Positions 42,011-49,629 of a DNA stretch of 64,000 bases are shown one piece after another. Location: NCBI RefSeq assembly GCF_001439785.1, contig NZ_JYLI01000011.1:147621-211620 (forward strand), given 5' to 3'. The DNA comes from Pseudomonas poae (lineage in GTDB: Bacteria > Pseudomonadota > Gammaproteobacteria > Pseudomonadales > Pseudomonadaceae). Under the pieces are notes generated by a model. That model ran no database searches. It had not been told where the DNA came from and was given only the letters and a program-made list of their open reading frames with translations. Position numbers and translations under genes: made by a program. Position 1 is the first letter of the stretch, and each line of letters begins with the position of its first letter.

Positions 42011-42568
42011 TTACTCCTTATGAAACTTGCTGAAGCGACTCGACAGCGTGGAAGGGGCAATAATTTCCCACGATTCCGGCCTTGAGGTGGCACTGAAAAT
42101 TACCCAGGCGCGCCAAAGGAAAAACAGCGCAACCAGCCCTGCTTCAAATATGGTAACCACTGTAGCGTTATACATATAGCTTTGATCTTGTCCGAATAAG
42201 AAGATCAATGCGAATAAAGAAGGAAACCAGCCGATGAGAAATACCATGCAGAACGCGAGAGCGGCGGCGCCCGCCAAAATCATTGGTACCATGAGCCTAA
42301 AGGAAGTAGCGAACATTTTCTCGCCACTTTCTTTTTGAACACCATAAATCACACCAATATTTTTTTCTTTTTTACTACTGTTCTTGAACATCCCATAAAG
42401 TGTCACACTTTGGCCAACCTCTAATTCTTCGTAAATTTTATTGGTCAATGTCAAATTAGGAATGATAGATCCATCAATACTGATCTTGGCTTTATACCCA
42501 CCGTTCATGGGCATCACAGATCGTACATAGTCGAGCGTTCCGGAAACTTTTACGCAATCAAACTTCAT
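42011..42568 (-). CDS. Hypothetical inner-membrane protein
   Basis: A 185-aa protein. An N-terminal soluble part of about 90 residues (MKFDCVKVSGTLDYVRSVMP, LEVGQSVTLYGMFKNSS) is beta-rich, like a small OB-type domain. Three hydrophobic segments follow (MVPMILAGAAALAFCMVFLI, WFPSLFALIFLF and TIFEAGLVALFFLWRAWVIF). Family unrecognised. It is divergent from the XRE gene at 42.8 kb over about 240 bp. Function unknown. Confidence 0.65.
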   Translation of the reverse strand: MKFDCVKVSGTLDYVRSVMPMNGGYKAKISIDGSIIPNLTLTNKIYEELEVGQSVTLYGMFKNSSKKEKNIGVIYGVQKESGEKMFATSFRLMVPMILAGAAALAFCMVFLIGWFPSLFALIFLFGQDQSYMYNATVVTIFEAGLVALFFLWRAWVIFSATSRPESWEIIAPSTLSSRFSKFHKE

Positions 42569-42812
42569 TACAACATTTACCTTTTATTCACGTAATAGAG
42601 TTCTGGAGCAGTTGAAATCTACAGCTTCCCCAAATGTAACCATGTTCCGGTAGCAGGGAGGTGCGCGCGGAAGACCCTGCTGCGAGGAGCTCTGGCGTTT
42701 CCCTGCTGGTAGGCGATACGGAGGTGATATCAACCAGCCATGCCCGATGCTGAATATATTAGATGGAATGGGTTTTAGCAATGTGGCCTTATCCTCGCAT
42801 TTGGAGACTCCA

Positions 42813-43283
42813 ATGCTTGCTAGGGACTCACTTGCCGCTGTCCTACGCGTTCTCAGACGTGCCCGTGATCTGAAAGCAGAGGATTTTTCTACTGGCATCG
42901 ACCCCACTCACGTGAACAACCTTGAAAACGGTAAAGTCAGCGTATCGCTTGAAACGCTCGAGTCCGTAGCAAAGATCCTTGACCTCCGAACCGTCTCGTT
43001 GCTGGTGCTCGCAACAAGTCTTCGCGAAAAAATATCGCCTCATGAGTTACTGGCCGAAGTAAAAACGGAAGTACGCGAGTTTTCTTCGCCACGTTTTTTG
43101 GCCGATTTCGCAAGCCAAATAGAAAATGGCGAGTTGGTACGCAGACCGTCGGGAGCTCAGGTTTCCCAGAAAAAATTGGCTGCTGTACGAGAGTGCAAGG
43201 TTGCGGGCATGACTCAGCGTGAGACAGTGATCAAGCTCGGTTTACCTGCCTCCACTGTGCAGCGTTACTGGCACAAGGAATAG
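42813..43283 (+). CDS. XRE-type regulator with a second C-terminal HTH
   Basis: A 156-aa protein. The N-terminal HTH (about residues 6-62) reads AAVLRVLRRARDLKAEDFST, INPTHV-like PTHVNNLENGKVSVSLETL and AKILDLRTVSLLVLA. The C-terminal HTH (ECKVAGMTQRETVIKLGLPA, STVQRYWHKE) is resolvase- or transposase-like. The combination of two DNA-binding modules is unusual in a small regulator. The ATG is chosen at the start of the HTH; earlier in-frame starts exist. It may control the phosphatase-like gene 190 bp downstream or an ImmA-linked operon. Confidence 0.7.
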   Translation: MLARDSLAAVLRVLRRARDLKAEDFSTGIDPTHVNNLENGKVSVSLETLESVAKILDLRTVSLLVLATSLREKISPHELLAEVKTEVREFSSPRFLADFASQIENGELVRRPSGAQVSQKKLAAVRECKVAGMTQRETVIKLGLPASTVQRYWHKE

Positions 43284-43471
43284 TTTTCTCACTACAGTGC
43301 TGTCGGGATACTCAGAGGCTCTGCACGCCCATCATTCCTGACCTGTCCATCCAGACCACTGACCAAAGCGTTCTGATATTGTTGGGGCAACAATCCATTG
43401 GCTCTACGTCATAAGCCGCCAATATCAGAAATGGATGGAACGCGCTGCGTGCCAGCCTGTGAGAGTTTTCG

Positions 43472-44614
43472 ATGAAGCATGTCAGGCTAATCAGGCACGG
43501 TGAAAGCGCGGCCAACGCCGGCAAAGCCAGCCTGGATCACGCGAGCATCCCTCTTACGCCAAAAGGTGTAGAACAAGCGCGCCTAGTCGCCGGGTCATTC
43601 ACCAAGTCCCCAGACCTGATTGTTGCTTCTCCGTTTTCCAGAGCTCAAGCAACTGCAATGCAGACAGTGGCTGCTTTCCCTTCAGTGCCGTTTGAAATAT
43701 GGCCTATCCACGAATTCACATACCTTGAGCCTGAGCGGTGTACTAACACGACCGTTGCTCAGAGACGAGACTGGGTCGAGGCATATTGGGCCAAGGCAGA
43801 CCCCGAGTTCACGGACGGGGAAGGCGCAGAGTCATTTTTAGACTTTATATCTCGAGCTCAGTCTTTCCTGGATCGACTTGCGGAGCATCCTGCTCATGAC
43901 ATCGTAGTGTTTTCGCATGGGCAACTTATCAATGCCGTCGCGTGGCTGATCGAGCGCAACCCGCAGACAATCGATGGCCAGGCAATGACCGAGTGGCGCG
44001 AGTACGAGATCACCAACCAGGTGCCTAACTGCTGTGGCTACAAGCTAACCAAATACCCAGACGACGCTGGCTGGAAAGTGAGTCCTGGGGAGCCGCGAAT
44101 TGACGTAACTCAATGCGTGCCAGGCAGAGCCTACCAAGCAGTTCGCGATCTCGAGCGTTTGCTCATTGAAGAGCGCGCCGAAGCTCTCTCAGCGGCAGGC
44201 TATCCGCTGCCAGATGATGATCCGGCTATGTATGCTGAGGAAAGACTGAAAGAGGCCAGAGCGGCAGCTCGTTCATATCAGGTTGGTAGCGGCAGCGTAA
44301 GCACTGCGGCTGAGCTCTCCGCGAGAGAGGTATCCCAGGTACTGAGGGAGGTGATTTTCGGTCGACGCGCCATGAGTAAGGTGGGTCGTGAATCGTGGGA
44401 CGAGATTTATGCCGGCCACTTCCAGATCAATGTAGACGGTTGGGAGATATCGATTCACAACGACTGTGATCAGCTCGACTACTGCGAACAATGCGTCAGT
44501 CCAGATGGGCGACACTGGTCGTTTGACTCCGGGGATCGCTTTGGCACTGATCCAGTTGCACTGCTCAGCACATGGGAACATCAGACACTTGAGCAACTAC
44601 TAAAGACATTGTGA
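43472..44614 (+). CDS. Histidine-phosphatase-family protein fused to a DUF7693-type domain
   Basis: A 380-aa protein. Residues 1-190 have the phosphoglycerate-mutase-like fold: RHG motif VRLIRHGESAANAGKA, ASPFSRAQATAM and the second histidine in VVFSHGQLINAVAW. After a linker with QVGSGSVSTAAELSAREV, residues 290-380 carry SQVLREVIFGRRAM, WDEIYAGHFQINVDGWEIS and DQLDYCEQCVSPDGRHW, which I assign to the DUF7693 family. The C-terminal domain is homologous to the stump at 24.97 kb. The fusion is uncommon. Phosphatase activity is likely; the substrate is unknown. It opens with the conserved MKHVRLIRHG. Confidence 0.8.
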   Translation: MKHVRLIRHGESAANAGKASLDHASIPLTPKGVEQARLVAGSFTKSPDLIVASPFSRAQATAMQTVAAFPSVPFEIWPIHEFTYLEPERCTNTTVAQRRDWVEAYWAKADPEFTDGEGAESFLDFISRAQSFLDRLAEHPAHDIVVFSHGQLINAVAWLIERNPQTIDGQAMTEWREYEITNQVPNCCGYKLTKYPDDAGWKVSPGEPRIDVTQCVPGRAYQAVRDLERLLIEERAEALSAAGYPLPDDDPAMYAEERLKEARAAARSYQVGSGSVSTAAELSAREVSQVLREVIFGRRAMSKVGRESWDEIYAGHFQINVDGWEISIHNDCDQLDYCEQCVSPDGRHWSFDSGDRFGTDPVALLSTWEHQTLEQLLKTL

Positions 44615-44629
44615 AGTGAAAATTACCGT

Positions 44630-44757
44630 TTCGGTGCGTACCCTTTCAGGTGCGGGCTGTTGTGAACCAAGCCTAGGCTTAGACGCCAGCATCTCGGCCC
44701 CTGCGGGCGTCCATCTTCACGTCTTCGGCTGTAGCCTACAAGCTCCACTTGCCACCC
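44630..44757. repeat. Dispersed intergenic repeat, copy 3 of 3
   Basis: This copy is the most diverged: GTGCGTACCC, GGCTGTTGTGAACCAAGCC, a CTCGGCCCCTGCGGGCGTCC block, CATCTTCACG and GCTCCACTTGCC in the order of the other copies. It lies just after the phosphatase-fusion gene and before a hypothetical gene. Confidence 0.65.
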
Positions 44758-44839
44758 ATGCTGAGTCAGGCCTAACCAGATAGAAATATTTTGCAGAACC
44801 TGCTATAGCTAACGTATCTACATGCTGTGAGAGCAAAAA

Positions 44840-45652
44840 ATGGAGCTCGGGACTCAGCAATTCTTTCAAGATCCGCCACCTCGTCAAGACTTCTGGCTGC
44901 TATTCAAAGTCTCATCTTACGAACGACTCCGCCAGATGCAGGCAGGATGTCTGTATATGAACAGTCTCGACTATTTTTCCAATCTTAAGGATGAAGAGTC
45001 AATTGCCCTTCGAGTGGATGAACTCGAAAAGGTCTACGGTATCTTGAGAGCGGGGAAAAATACTGAAGGTTACGCGACACTTTCAATCAAGATCGGTGAG
45101 AGTGATGTGGAGACAGATCTGGGGCCGGCAGCGATTTTGCGAGCTGACTTTCCTCAACCTAAAAACATCATGCTTTTCTGCATGGGGGCACTATCAGAAA
45201 ACGAGGATGCAGTAATTACAGGGGAGGTGGATGGGATGCTTACATTCGATCCGCGTTTTTTGGAATTCGGGACGCATGTGCTCTTTATAACCAGCGCAAC
45301 AGAATTTGGGCGTAGAATAAATATCGCTCTTGCGAAGGAGCAAAATGCGTTTAGCTCTCCATTCATACATGAGGGGTTTGGGTTAATCAACTATAGGGAG
45401 CTTGATAATTATTCCGGAGCTTTAGGACTGTTTACAAAGGATATTAAATATTCTTGGCAAAGAGAGTTTCGCATATCGTTTGGTGTTGAAAATACCGGTT
45501 TTAATAGTAGGGGCGCTTACGAATTTCAAATTGGTGATATTTCGGACATTAGTCACATCTGCCCTGTCCAAGCAATGATCGATAATCCGATAACCATAAA
45601 GCGACGAAGCTTTAAAAAGACAGATACAGGGTACGAACAGGTAACTGATTAA
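44840..45652 (+). CDS. Hypothetical protein (270 aa)
   Basis: A soluble 270-aa protein with no membrane segment. It reads MELGTQQFFQDPPPRQDFWL, SSYERLRQMQAGCLYMNSLD and YFSNLKDEES, and a later part SPFIHEGFGLINYRELDN. Some defence-island proteins share the opening pattern of a bulky hydrophobic region followed by YFSN-like motifs, but I cannot name a family. AT-rich composition agrees with recent acquisition. No neighbour is overlapping. Confidence 0.6.
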   Translation: MELGTQQFFQDPPPRQDFWLLFKVSSYERLRQMQAGCLYMNSLDYFSNLKDEESIALRVDELEKVYGILRAGKNTEGYATLSIKIGESDVETDLGPAAILRADFPQPKNIMLFCMGALSENEDAVITGEVDGMLTFDPRFLEFGTHVLFITSATEFGRRINIALAKEQNAFSSPFIHEGFGLINYRELDNYSGALGLFTKDIKYSWQREFRISFGVENTGFNSRGAYEFQIGDISDISHICPVQAMIDNPITIKRRSFKKTDTGYEQVTD

Positions 45653-45820
45653 AAGTAACGAATGCGATATTTATAAGTTACCTTCGGCCTGTATTTGCCA
45701 ATACGTACCGTATAAAGTCCCGACTATGAATCTAGTAAAGCTCTTTTAAATTCCCAGCAAGTAAGCTGACAGTGTTCTAGCAGCGCAGGATGCAGGAACT
45801 ACTATTAGGAGACAATATAA

Positions 45821-46030
45821 ATGCCCAGTGAATACTCGTTTTCAGACGTGCTGGAAAGGATGTACCAAAACCAGCTTGCTCTAGAGGCAGCCCTGATGGA
45901 GCTGACCCTCCACGTAGAAGCCCACGGACATGCGGATGTAGGAAATAACGTTCGCGGTGCTCTGGAGACAATCGGCGAGAACGCCGGACACATCAAGCAA
46001 GGTCTAGCCCGACTCAAAAATCTCCCATGA
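45821..46030 (+). CDS. Small helical hypothetical protein (69 aa)
   Basis: A 69-aa helical protein (MPSEYSFSDVLERMYQNQLA, then ETIGENAGHIKQGLARLKN). AGGAG lies 9 bases before the ATG. Its stop overlaps the start of the broken paralogue gene (ATGA), so the two once formed a coupled pair. Unrecognised. Confidence 0.6.
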   Translation: MPSEYSFSDVLERMYQNQLALEAALMELTLHVEAHGHADVGNNVRGALETIGENAGHIKQGLARLKNLP

Positions 46031-46215
46031 CCCGGCCACTATTTGATTTTGATCTCAAACGCGTTTCACGCCAGCACTACATAATCGCGAAAACTGCGAT
46101 CAATTTTCCGCGCACTGAAAGCACTACTGGTGGCCGGCATTTCTTATTATAGTTTGATCGGAAATCAGAGTAGCGAAGGTGTCCCTCGCAGGTATTCACT
46201 ATCTTGAGAACACAG
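46027..46215 (+). pseudogene. Broken paralogue of the 39.75-kb hypothetical gene
   Basis: The frame opens MTRPLFDFDLKRVSRQHYII and continues TAINFPRTESTTGGRHFLL before a TAG stop. This copies the first 45 residues of the intact gene at 39752-40237. DNA similarity continues (TTTGATCGGAAATC, then CCTCGCAGGTATTCACTATC) with frameshifts to about 46215 and then ends at a short tandem repeat. It is a decayed copy of the family. Confidence 0.8.
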
Positions 46216-46243
46216 TTAGGGCGCTTTAGGGCGCTTTAGGGCT
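46216..46243. repeat. Short tandem repeat, unit TTAGGGCGCT
   Basis: The 10-mer TTAGGGCGCT occurs 2.8 times in a row at the junction between the broken paralogue and the end of the peptidase-like gene. The last codons of that gene lie in the repeat. Confidence 0.8.
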
Positions 46244-47023
46244 GACTTTATTTAACAGACAAAGTCCCGCTCGAATGAAGTATTTCTTTCGCCGATCAAG
46301 CTGTATAGACGACATGGGACTCAAACAAAATATCTCGAAATCATCCACATCTAAGACAGCCTCGAAATAAATGCAATTCGGACTCATTTGACTTAATGCT
46401 ACAGGAGATTCCTTAAAAAGCTTCTGACCTCCAACTATGCTCTTAGATAAAACGTCCAAGGTAAGACCTGAACAAATCTTTAATGACCCCTTTCTATTAA
46501 CAAAACTTATGATCTTTTTTGATAATTTTTGACCAAACAGCCTAAAAATTAAACTTTTGTTTTGTAGGCATCTTCTATCCCAAGCCGCCAAACCAACACC
46601 AAACAAGCTTGCACTATCATAAGGTGTGCCGGCCAATGTTTGCGCCTGTGCATAGATAACTGAGGCGCTTATTTTAGTCTTGACGCGAACTATAAAAACC
46701 CCGTCAGAAACAATGCCAATTGAAAAATTTTCATTTCTTATATAGGCACCACCTCCACCAGTATGAAGTGTTTCATACACTGATGAACCCAAACTTTTCA
46801 AAATGAGCCCCACGTGAAAAAAATTTCCTTTCGTAGAATCAGCAATATCCCCCTTAAACACCTCTTCGTTTGGCGTATATAAAACCATATCTCCAGGCAG
46901 AAGAGCATTGGGATTCACGGATGAATGAAACAACCTAGAATCTATCGGCGCTTTATTTTTCATTAAATAATTCAGCATTCTGTAATCATCTTCTCGTATA
47001 TTGACATGCGTTTTAAGTTCCAT
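46226..47023 (-). CDS. Permuted papain-like (NlpC/P60-YiiX type) peptidase or amidase
   Basis: A 265-aa protein. NALLPGDMVLYTP and NFFHVGLILKSLGSSVYETL carry a GD and a histidine; SLKICSGLTLDVL supplies a later cysteine. This H-then-C order and the GDMVL start fit the permuted papain fold of YiiX/YaeF-type NlpC/P60 proteins (family C92). No signal peptide is visible. A start 7 codons upstream is possible. It is followed to the right by a YwqK-like lipoprotein gene on the same strand, from which it is separated by only 53 bases. Substrate unknown. Confidence 0.55.
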   Translation of the reverse strand: MELKTHVNIREDDYRMLNYLMKNKAPIDSRLFHSSVNPNALLPGDMVLYTPNEEVFKGDIADSTKGNFFHVGLILKSLGSSVYETLHTGGGGAYIRNENFSIGIVSDGVFIVRVKTKISASVIYAQAQTLAGTPYDSASLFGVGLAAWDRRCLQNKSLIFRLFGQKLSKKIISFVNRKGSLKICSGLTLDVLSKSIVGGQKLFKESPVALSQMSPNCIYFEAVLDVDDFEIFCLSPMSSIQLDRRKKYFIRAGLCLLNKVSPKAP

Positions 47024-47075
47024 AGCACGGCGATAGCGACACATTTACCAAGTGCCGCAAAGCCGAGACACTAGG

Positions 47076-48530
47076 TTACTTACAGTCCTGCTCAAACTCT
47101 TCGAGCATATCCGCACGGATCAACGCGTCGGGGTCTTCTGCGTGAACCGCGTCAAGTCTTTGCTGAACGCAACTGTCGGAATCTCCACCGATACCTGGTG
47201 TTGCAACCGTAGGTTCCGAAGATATTAGTGTTGTCCCGGCGGCGGATTCCTGACTAGCAGCGGGGATGTTAACCAGTTGCAGGTTTTCTCCCCGTATTCC
47301 CGCTCCTGAAAAGCGACTAGCTTCTTCAAAGTCAGGGATGCTGGTAACACCGCTTCCATAACGGTCATTATCGACTAGAGCCATTTTCCCCGGATACTGA
47401 GCGCTCAAGCTCGGAGCTAAGGCAGCAAGGATCTGAGTAGGTTTACCGTTGTTCCAAAAGATAACGGTCTGCAGCTCACCCTTATCGCTGATCACCCTCT
47501 CCTGCCCATGCTTAACCACGCTCTGGGTTGGTAACGTTGTGCGAACGCCAATACCTTGGAACTGGCTGTCCTGCTTGTTACCCGACCATACCGTCGCCAC
47601 CGCGCTCTGTAGGATGCCCTTGCTCCACTGGAGCTCACGGATCAGGTGACCTTGATCGTCCCAATACTGCTCAATGCCATCTTTGCTAAGGTCGCTTGCC
47701 ATGTAGCGATTTGCATCTTGAATGATTGCGAGACCAGTGTAGTGATGCACGTGCGCTCCGGTGTAGCTGTACTTATCCACGGTGCGAGAACGAATCTTGT
47801 CGTGGTCGAAGACACTAAGCTCTGTGACATTGCCCTGAGCGTCCATTTGCTTCTGGACACCATCCATTAAATCGTTGTCGTAGTTGTTCTCGCTGGCCAG
47901 ATACCACCGGTTGCTATCGATGCTGTAATCCTGCTGAAGGCCTTGTTTCTTACCATTGGCGTAATTGCGATGCTGGGTGCCTCTGTTGTCGAAGCCGCTT
48001 TGCAACCCGTTCTTCCATTCGAGGTCTGCAATTTTTTCCTTACCTGCGCTATCCCAAGCACGTTCACGACCGTCCTTACGGCCTTCGGTGTAGCTTACCT
48101 CTAGAATTTTCTCTCCGGTCTGGGCGTCGTACAGTTCCTGAACGCCATCTTGCCGACCGTTTCTCCAGTGCTCAACAACCACCTTTTTGCTGGTCTTGGG
48201 ATCGAAGCGCTCGGCTTTACCGTCCTTCTTACCTGCTTTGAATTCACCGGTACCAACCACGGTGCCTGCATTGTCCGCACACTTCATGTCACCATCGGGA
48301 AGCCCTTTTTTGAAGTCAACAATGCATGTGCCGACGTTAAAAAGCCCGAGAACTGAAATTGGGTAATTCGTGACACGACCAGTAAACGGATCTTCCGCGT
48401 GGATCTTATACAGAAGGCCTTGTATTTCTTTAGTTTGACGGGCGTCAATTTCTTCGTTGCAGCCAGTAAGGCTGAGGGTGGCCAATCCAATGGCACCAAT
48501 CGCGAAAGCTCGACCTGCGATAAATCTCAC
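47076..48530 (-). CDS. Lipoprotein with YwqK/MORN-type repeats
   Basis: A 484-aa exported lipoprotein. The signal peptide ends in the lipobox LSLTGC at residue 24 (MRFIAGRAFAIGAIGLATLS upstream). The mature part contains repeats of the YwqK/MORN kind such as EFKAGKKDGKAERFDPKT, EHWRNGRQDGVQELYDAQTG and SYTEGRKDGRERAWDSAGKE. YwqK proteins are listed as antitoxins in Bacillus, but in Gram-negative bacteria their role is unclear. The tail (DDSC...DPDALIRADMLEEF) is soluble. It precedes the papain-like gene on the same strand and may form an operon with it. Confidence 0.75.
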   Translation of the reverse strand: MRFIAGRAFAIGAIGLATLSLTGCNEEIDARQTKEIQGLLYKIHAEDPFTGRVTNYPISVLGLFNVGTCIVDFKKGLPDGDMKCADNAGTVVGTGEFKAGKKDGKAERFDPKTSKKVVVEHWRNGRQDGVQELYDAQTGEKILEVSYTEGRKDGRERAWDSAGKEKIADLEWKNGLQSGFDNRGTQHRNYANGKKQGLQQDYSIDSNRWYLASENNYDNDLMDGVQKQMDAQGNVTELSVFDHDKIRSRTVDKYSYTGAHVHHYTGLAIIQDANRYMASDLSKDGIEQYWDDQGHLIRELQWSKGILQSAVATVWSGNKQDSQFQGIGVRTTLPTQSVVKHGQERVISDKGELQTVIFWNNGKPTQILAALAPSLSAQYPGKMALVDNDRYGSGVTSIPDFEEASRFSGAGIRGENLQLVNIPAASQESAAGTTLISSEPTVATPGIGGDSDSCVQQRLDAVHAEDPDALIRADMLEEFEQDCK

Positions 48531-48815
48531 CTGAAACTCCTGTTTGGTAAGCGACGGCCCTCTGGCCGTGATGGGCTTTTAAGTCCTGAGGTTGCGCAGC
48601 TTAGCGTCCCGTAGAACGCGATGCGTACCATTCCTTAACGTCAGCGAGGGCGAAACCTTGAGGAAGAATGAGCGAGGGTAGCCATTCTATCGTCCACCTG
48701 CTCACGCTTCCGATGTTCAAGGAATACGCTTTGGTTTTCGGGATCTGGGTTTACAGCCTTCAACTGCGTACCACCGGATACTTTTTATAGAAGCAACCTG
48801 CTGACCACCATCAAC

Positions 48816-48958
48816 ATGGGTGCGGCTGTGAAAAAGAACGAGCTTCCAGTAAAAACCTGCCTTACGTGCGGCCTTCTTTTCACTTGGAGGAAGAAATGGG
48901 TGCGATGCTGGGGGAGGTTCGTTATTGCTCGGGGCACTGCTGGCGCACCAAAAGTTGA
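48816..48958 (+). pseudogene. DUF2256 zinc-ribbon gene, frameshifted
   Basis: The frame begins KKNELPVKTCLTCGLLFTWR and continues KKWVRCWG, matching the start of DUF2256 (CxxC...KKW.RCW). The conserved second half EVRYCSGHCWRTKS is present but in another frame, because one G is missing in the G-run near 48911. With that base restored the gene would end at 48958. It is therefore broken, or the run was mis-assembled. DUF2256 proteins are short metal-binding proteins near photolyase genes in many bacteria; none is seen here. Confidence 0.75.
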
Positions 48959-49000
48959 GCCAAAAAGGGCCATCAAGGAGCCCTTTGTACTGACCAGAGA

Positions 49001-49366
49001 TTACTTGGCGAGCCAAGTCTCTACAGTCGCCGCTCCGTACTCACTTTTCCACTCTTTCAAACCTTTGTGATTGCCGCCTTTCGTTTCGATAATCTCGCCG
49101 GTGTGCGGGTTCTTGTAGACTTTCACTTGGCGGGCTTTGCGCGTGCCGGCTTTTGGCGCGGCTACAGGAGCACGTCGACCGGCTTGCAGATCAAGCAGAT
49201 TGATCACGTCCTTCAAGCCGTAGCTGTATTTTGCGAGCAAATCGCGCAGCTTTGTTTCGAACTCTATTTCTTTCTTTAGGCCAGCGTCACCCTTGAGGGC
49301 TTCGAGCGCCTGGAGTTGCTCGGCAAGGTGTTTTTCGAGTTGACGGAATTCGGCGAGTTTGGACAT
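49001..49366 (-). CDS. MvaT-family H-NS-like nucleoid protein (xenogeneic silencer)
   Basis: A 121-aa DNA-binding protein. The N-terminal coiled coil is MSKLAEFRQLEKHLAEQLQA and EIEFETKLRDLLAKY; the C-terminal DNA-binding part is TRKARQVKVYKNPHTGEIIE and TKGGNHKGLKEWKSEYGAAT, which is the MvaT signature (YKNPHTGE, KGGNHKTLKEWK). MvaT proteins bind AT-rich foreign DNA and repress it. The ATG used gives the usual 121-124 aa length. Island-encoded copies can act together with the chromosomal MvaT or MvaU. A second, broken copy is at 58.4 kb. Confidence 0.9.
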   Translation of the reverse strand: MSKLAEFRQLEKHLAEQLQALEALKGDAGLKKEIEFETKLRDLLAKYSYGLKDVINLLDLQAGRRAPVAAPKAGTRKARQVKVYKNPHTGEIIETKGGNHKGLKEWKSEYGAATVETWLAK

Positions 49367-49629
49367 GGCAGGTCTCTGTGTGGTTAGTCTGCTAACAATA
49401 CACCAAAAATAAAATTTGGATATTGTGGGTCGCATTCGCGCTAAACCATAAAGAATCAGTGGTGCTCACCCTTAAAGAAAACGGCGTCTGTCCTCCACCA
49501 GCATTGCAAATGTCACGGGACATAAAAATCGTACGAGAAAAATTTCGCCTGCCCACATAAAGCCCTTTCCCTGCAAAAATAATATTCTCAGCTATTATTC
49601 GGGTTCACCTCAGGCCTGCGGATTTGCAT

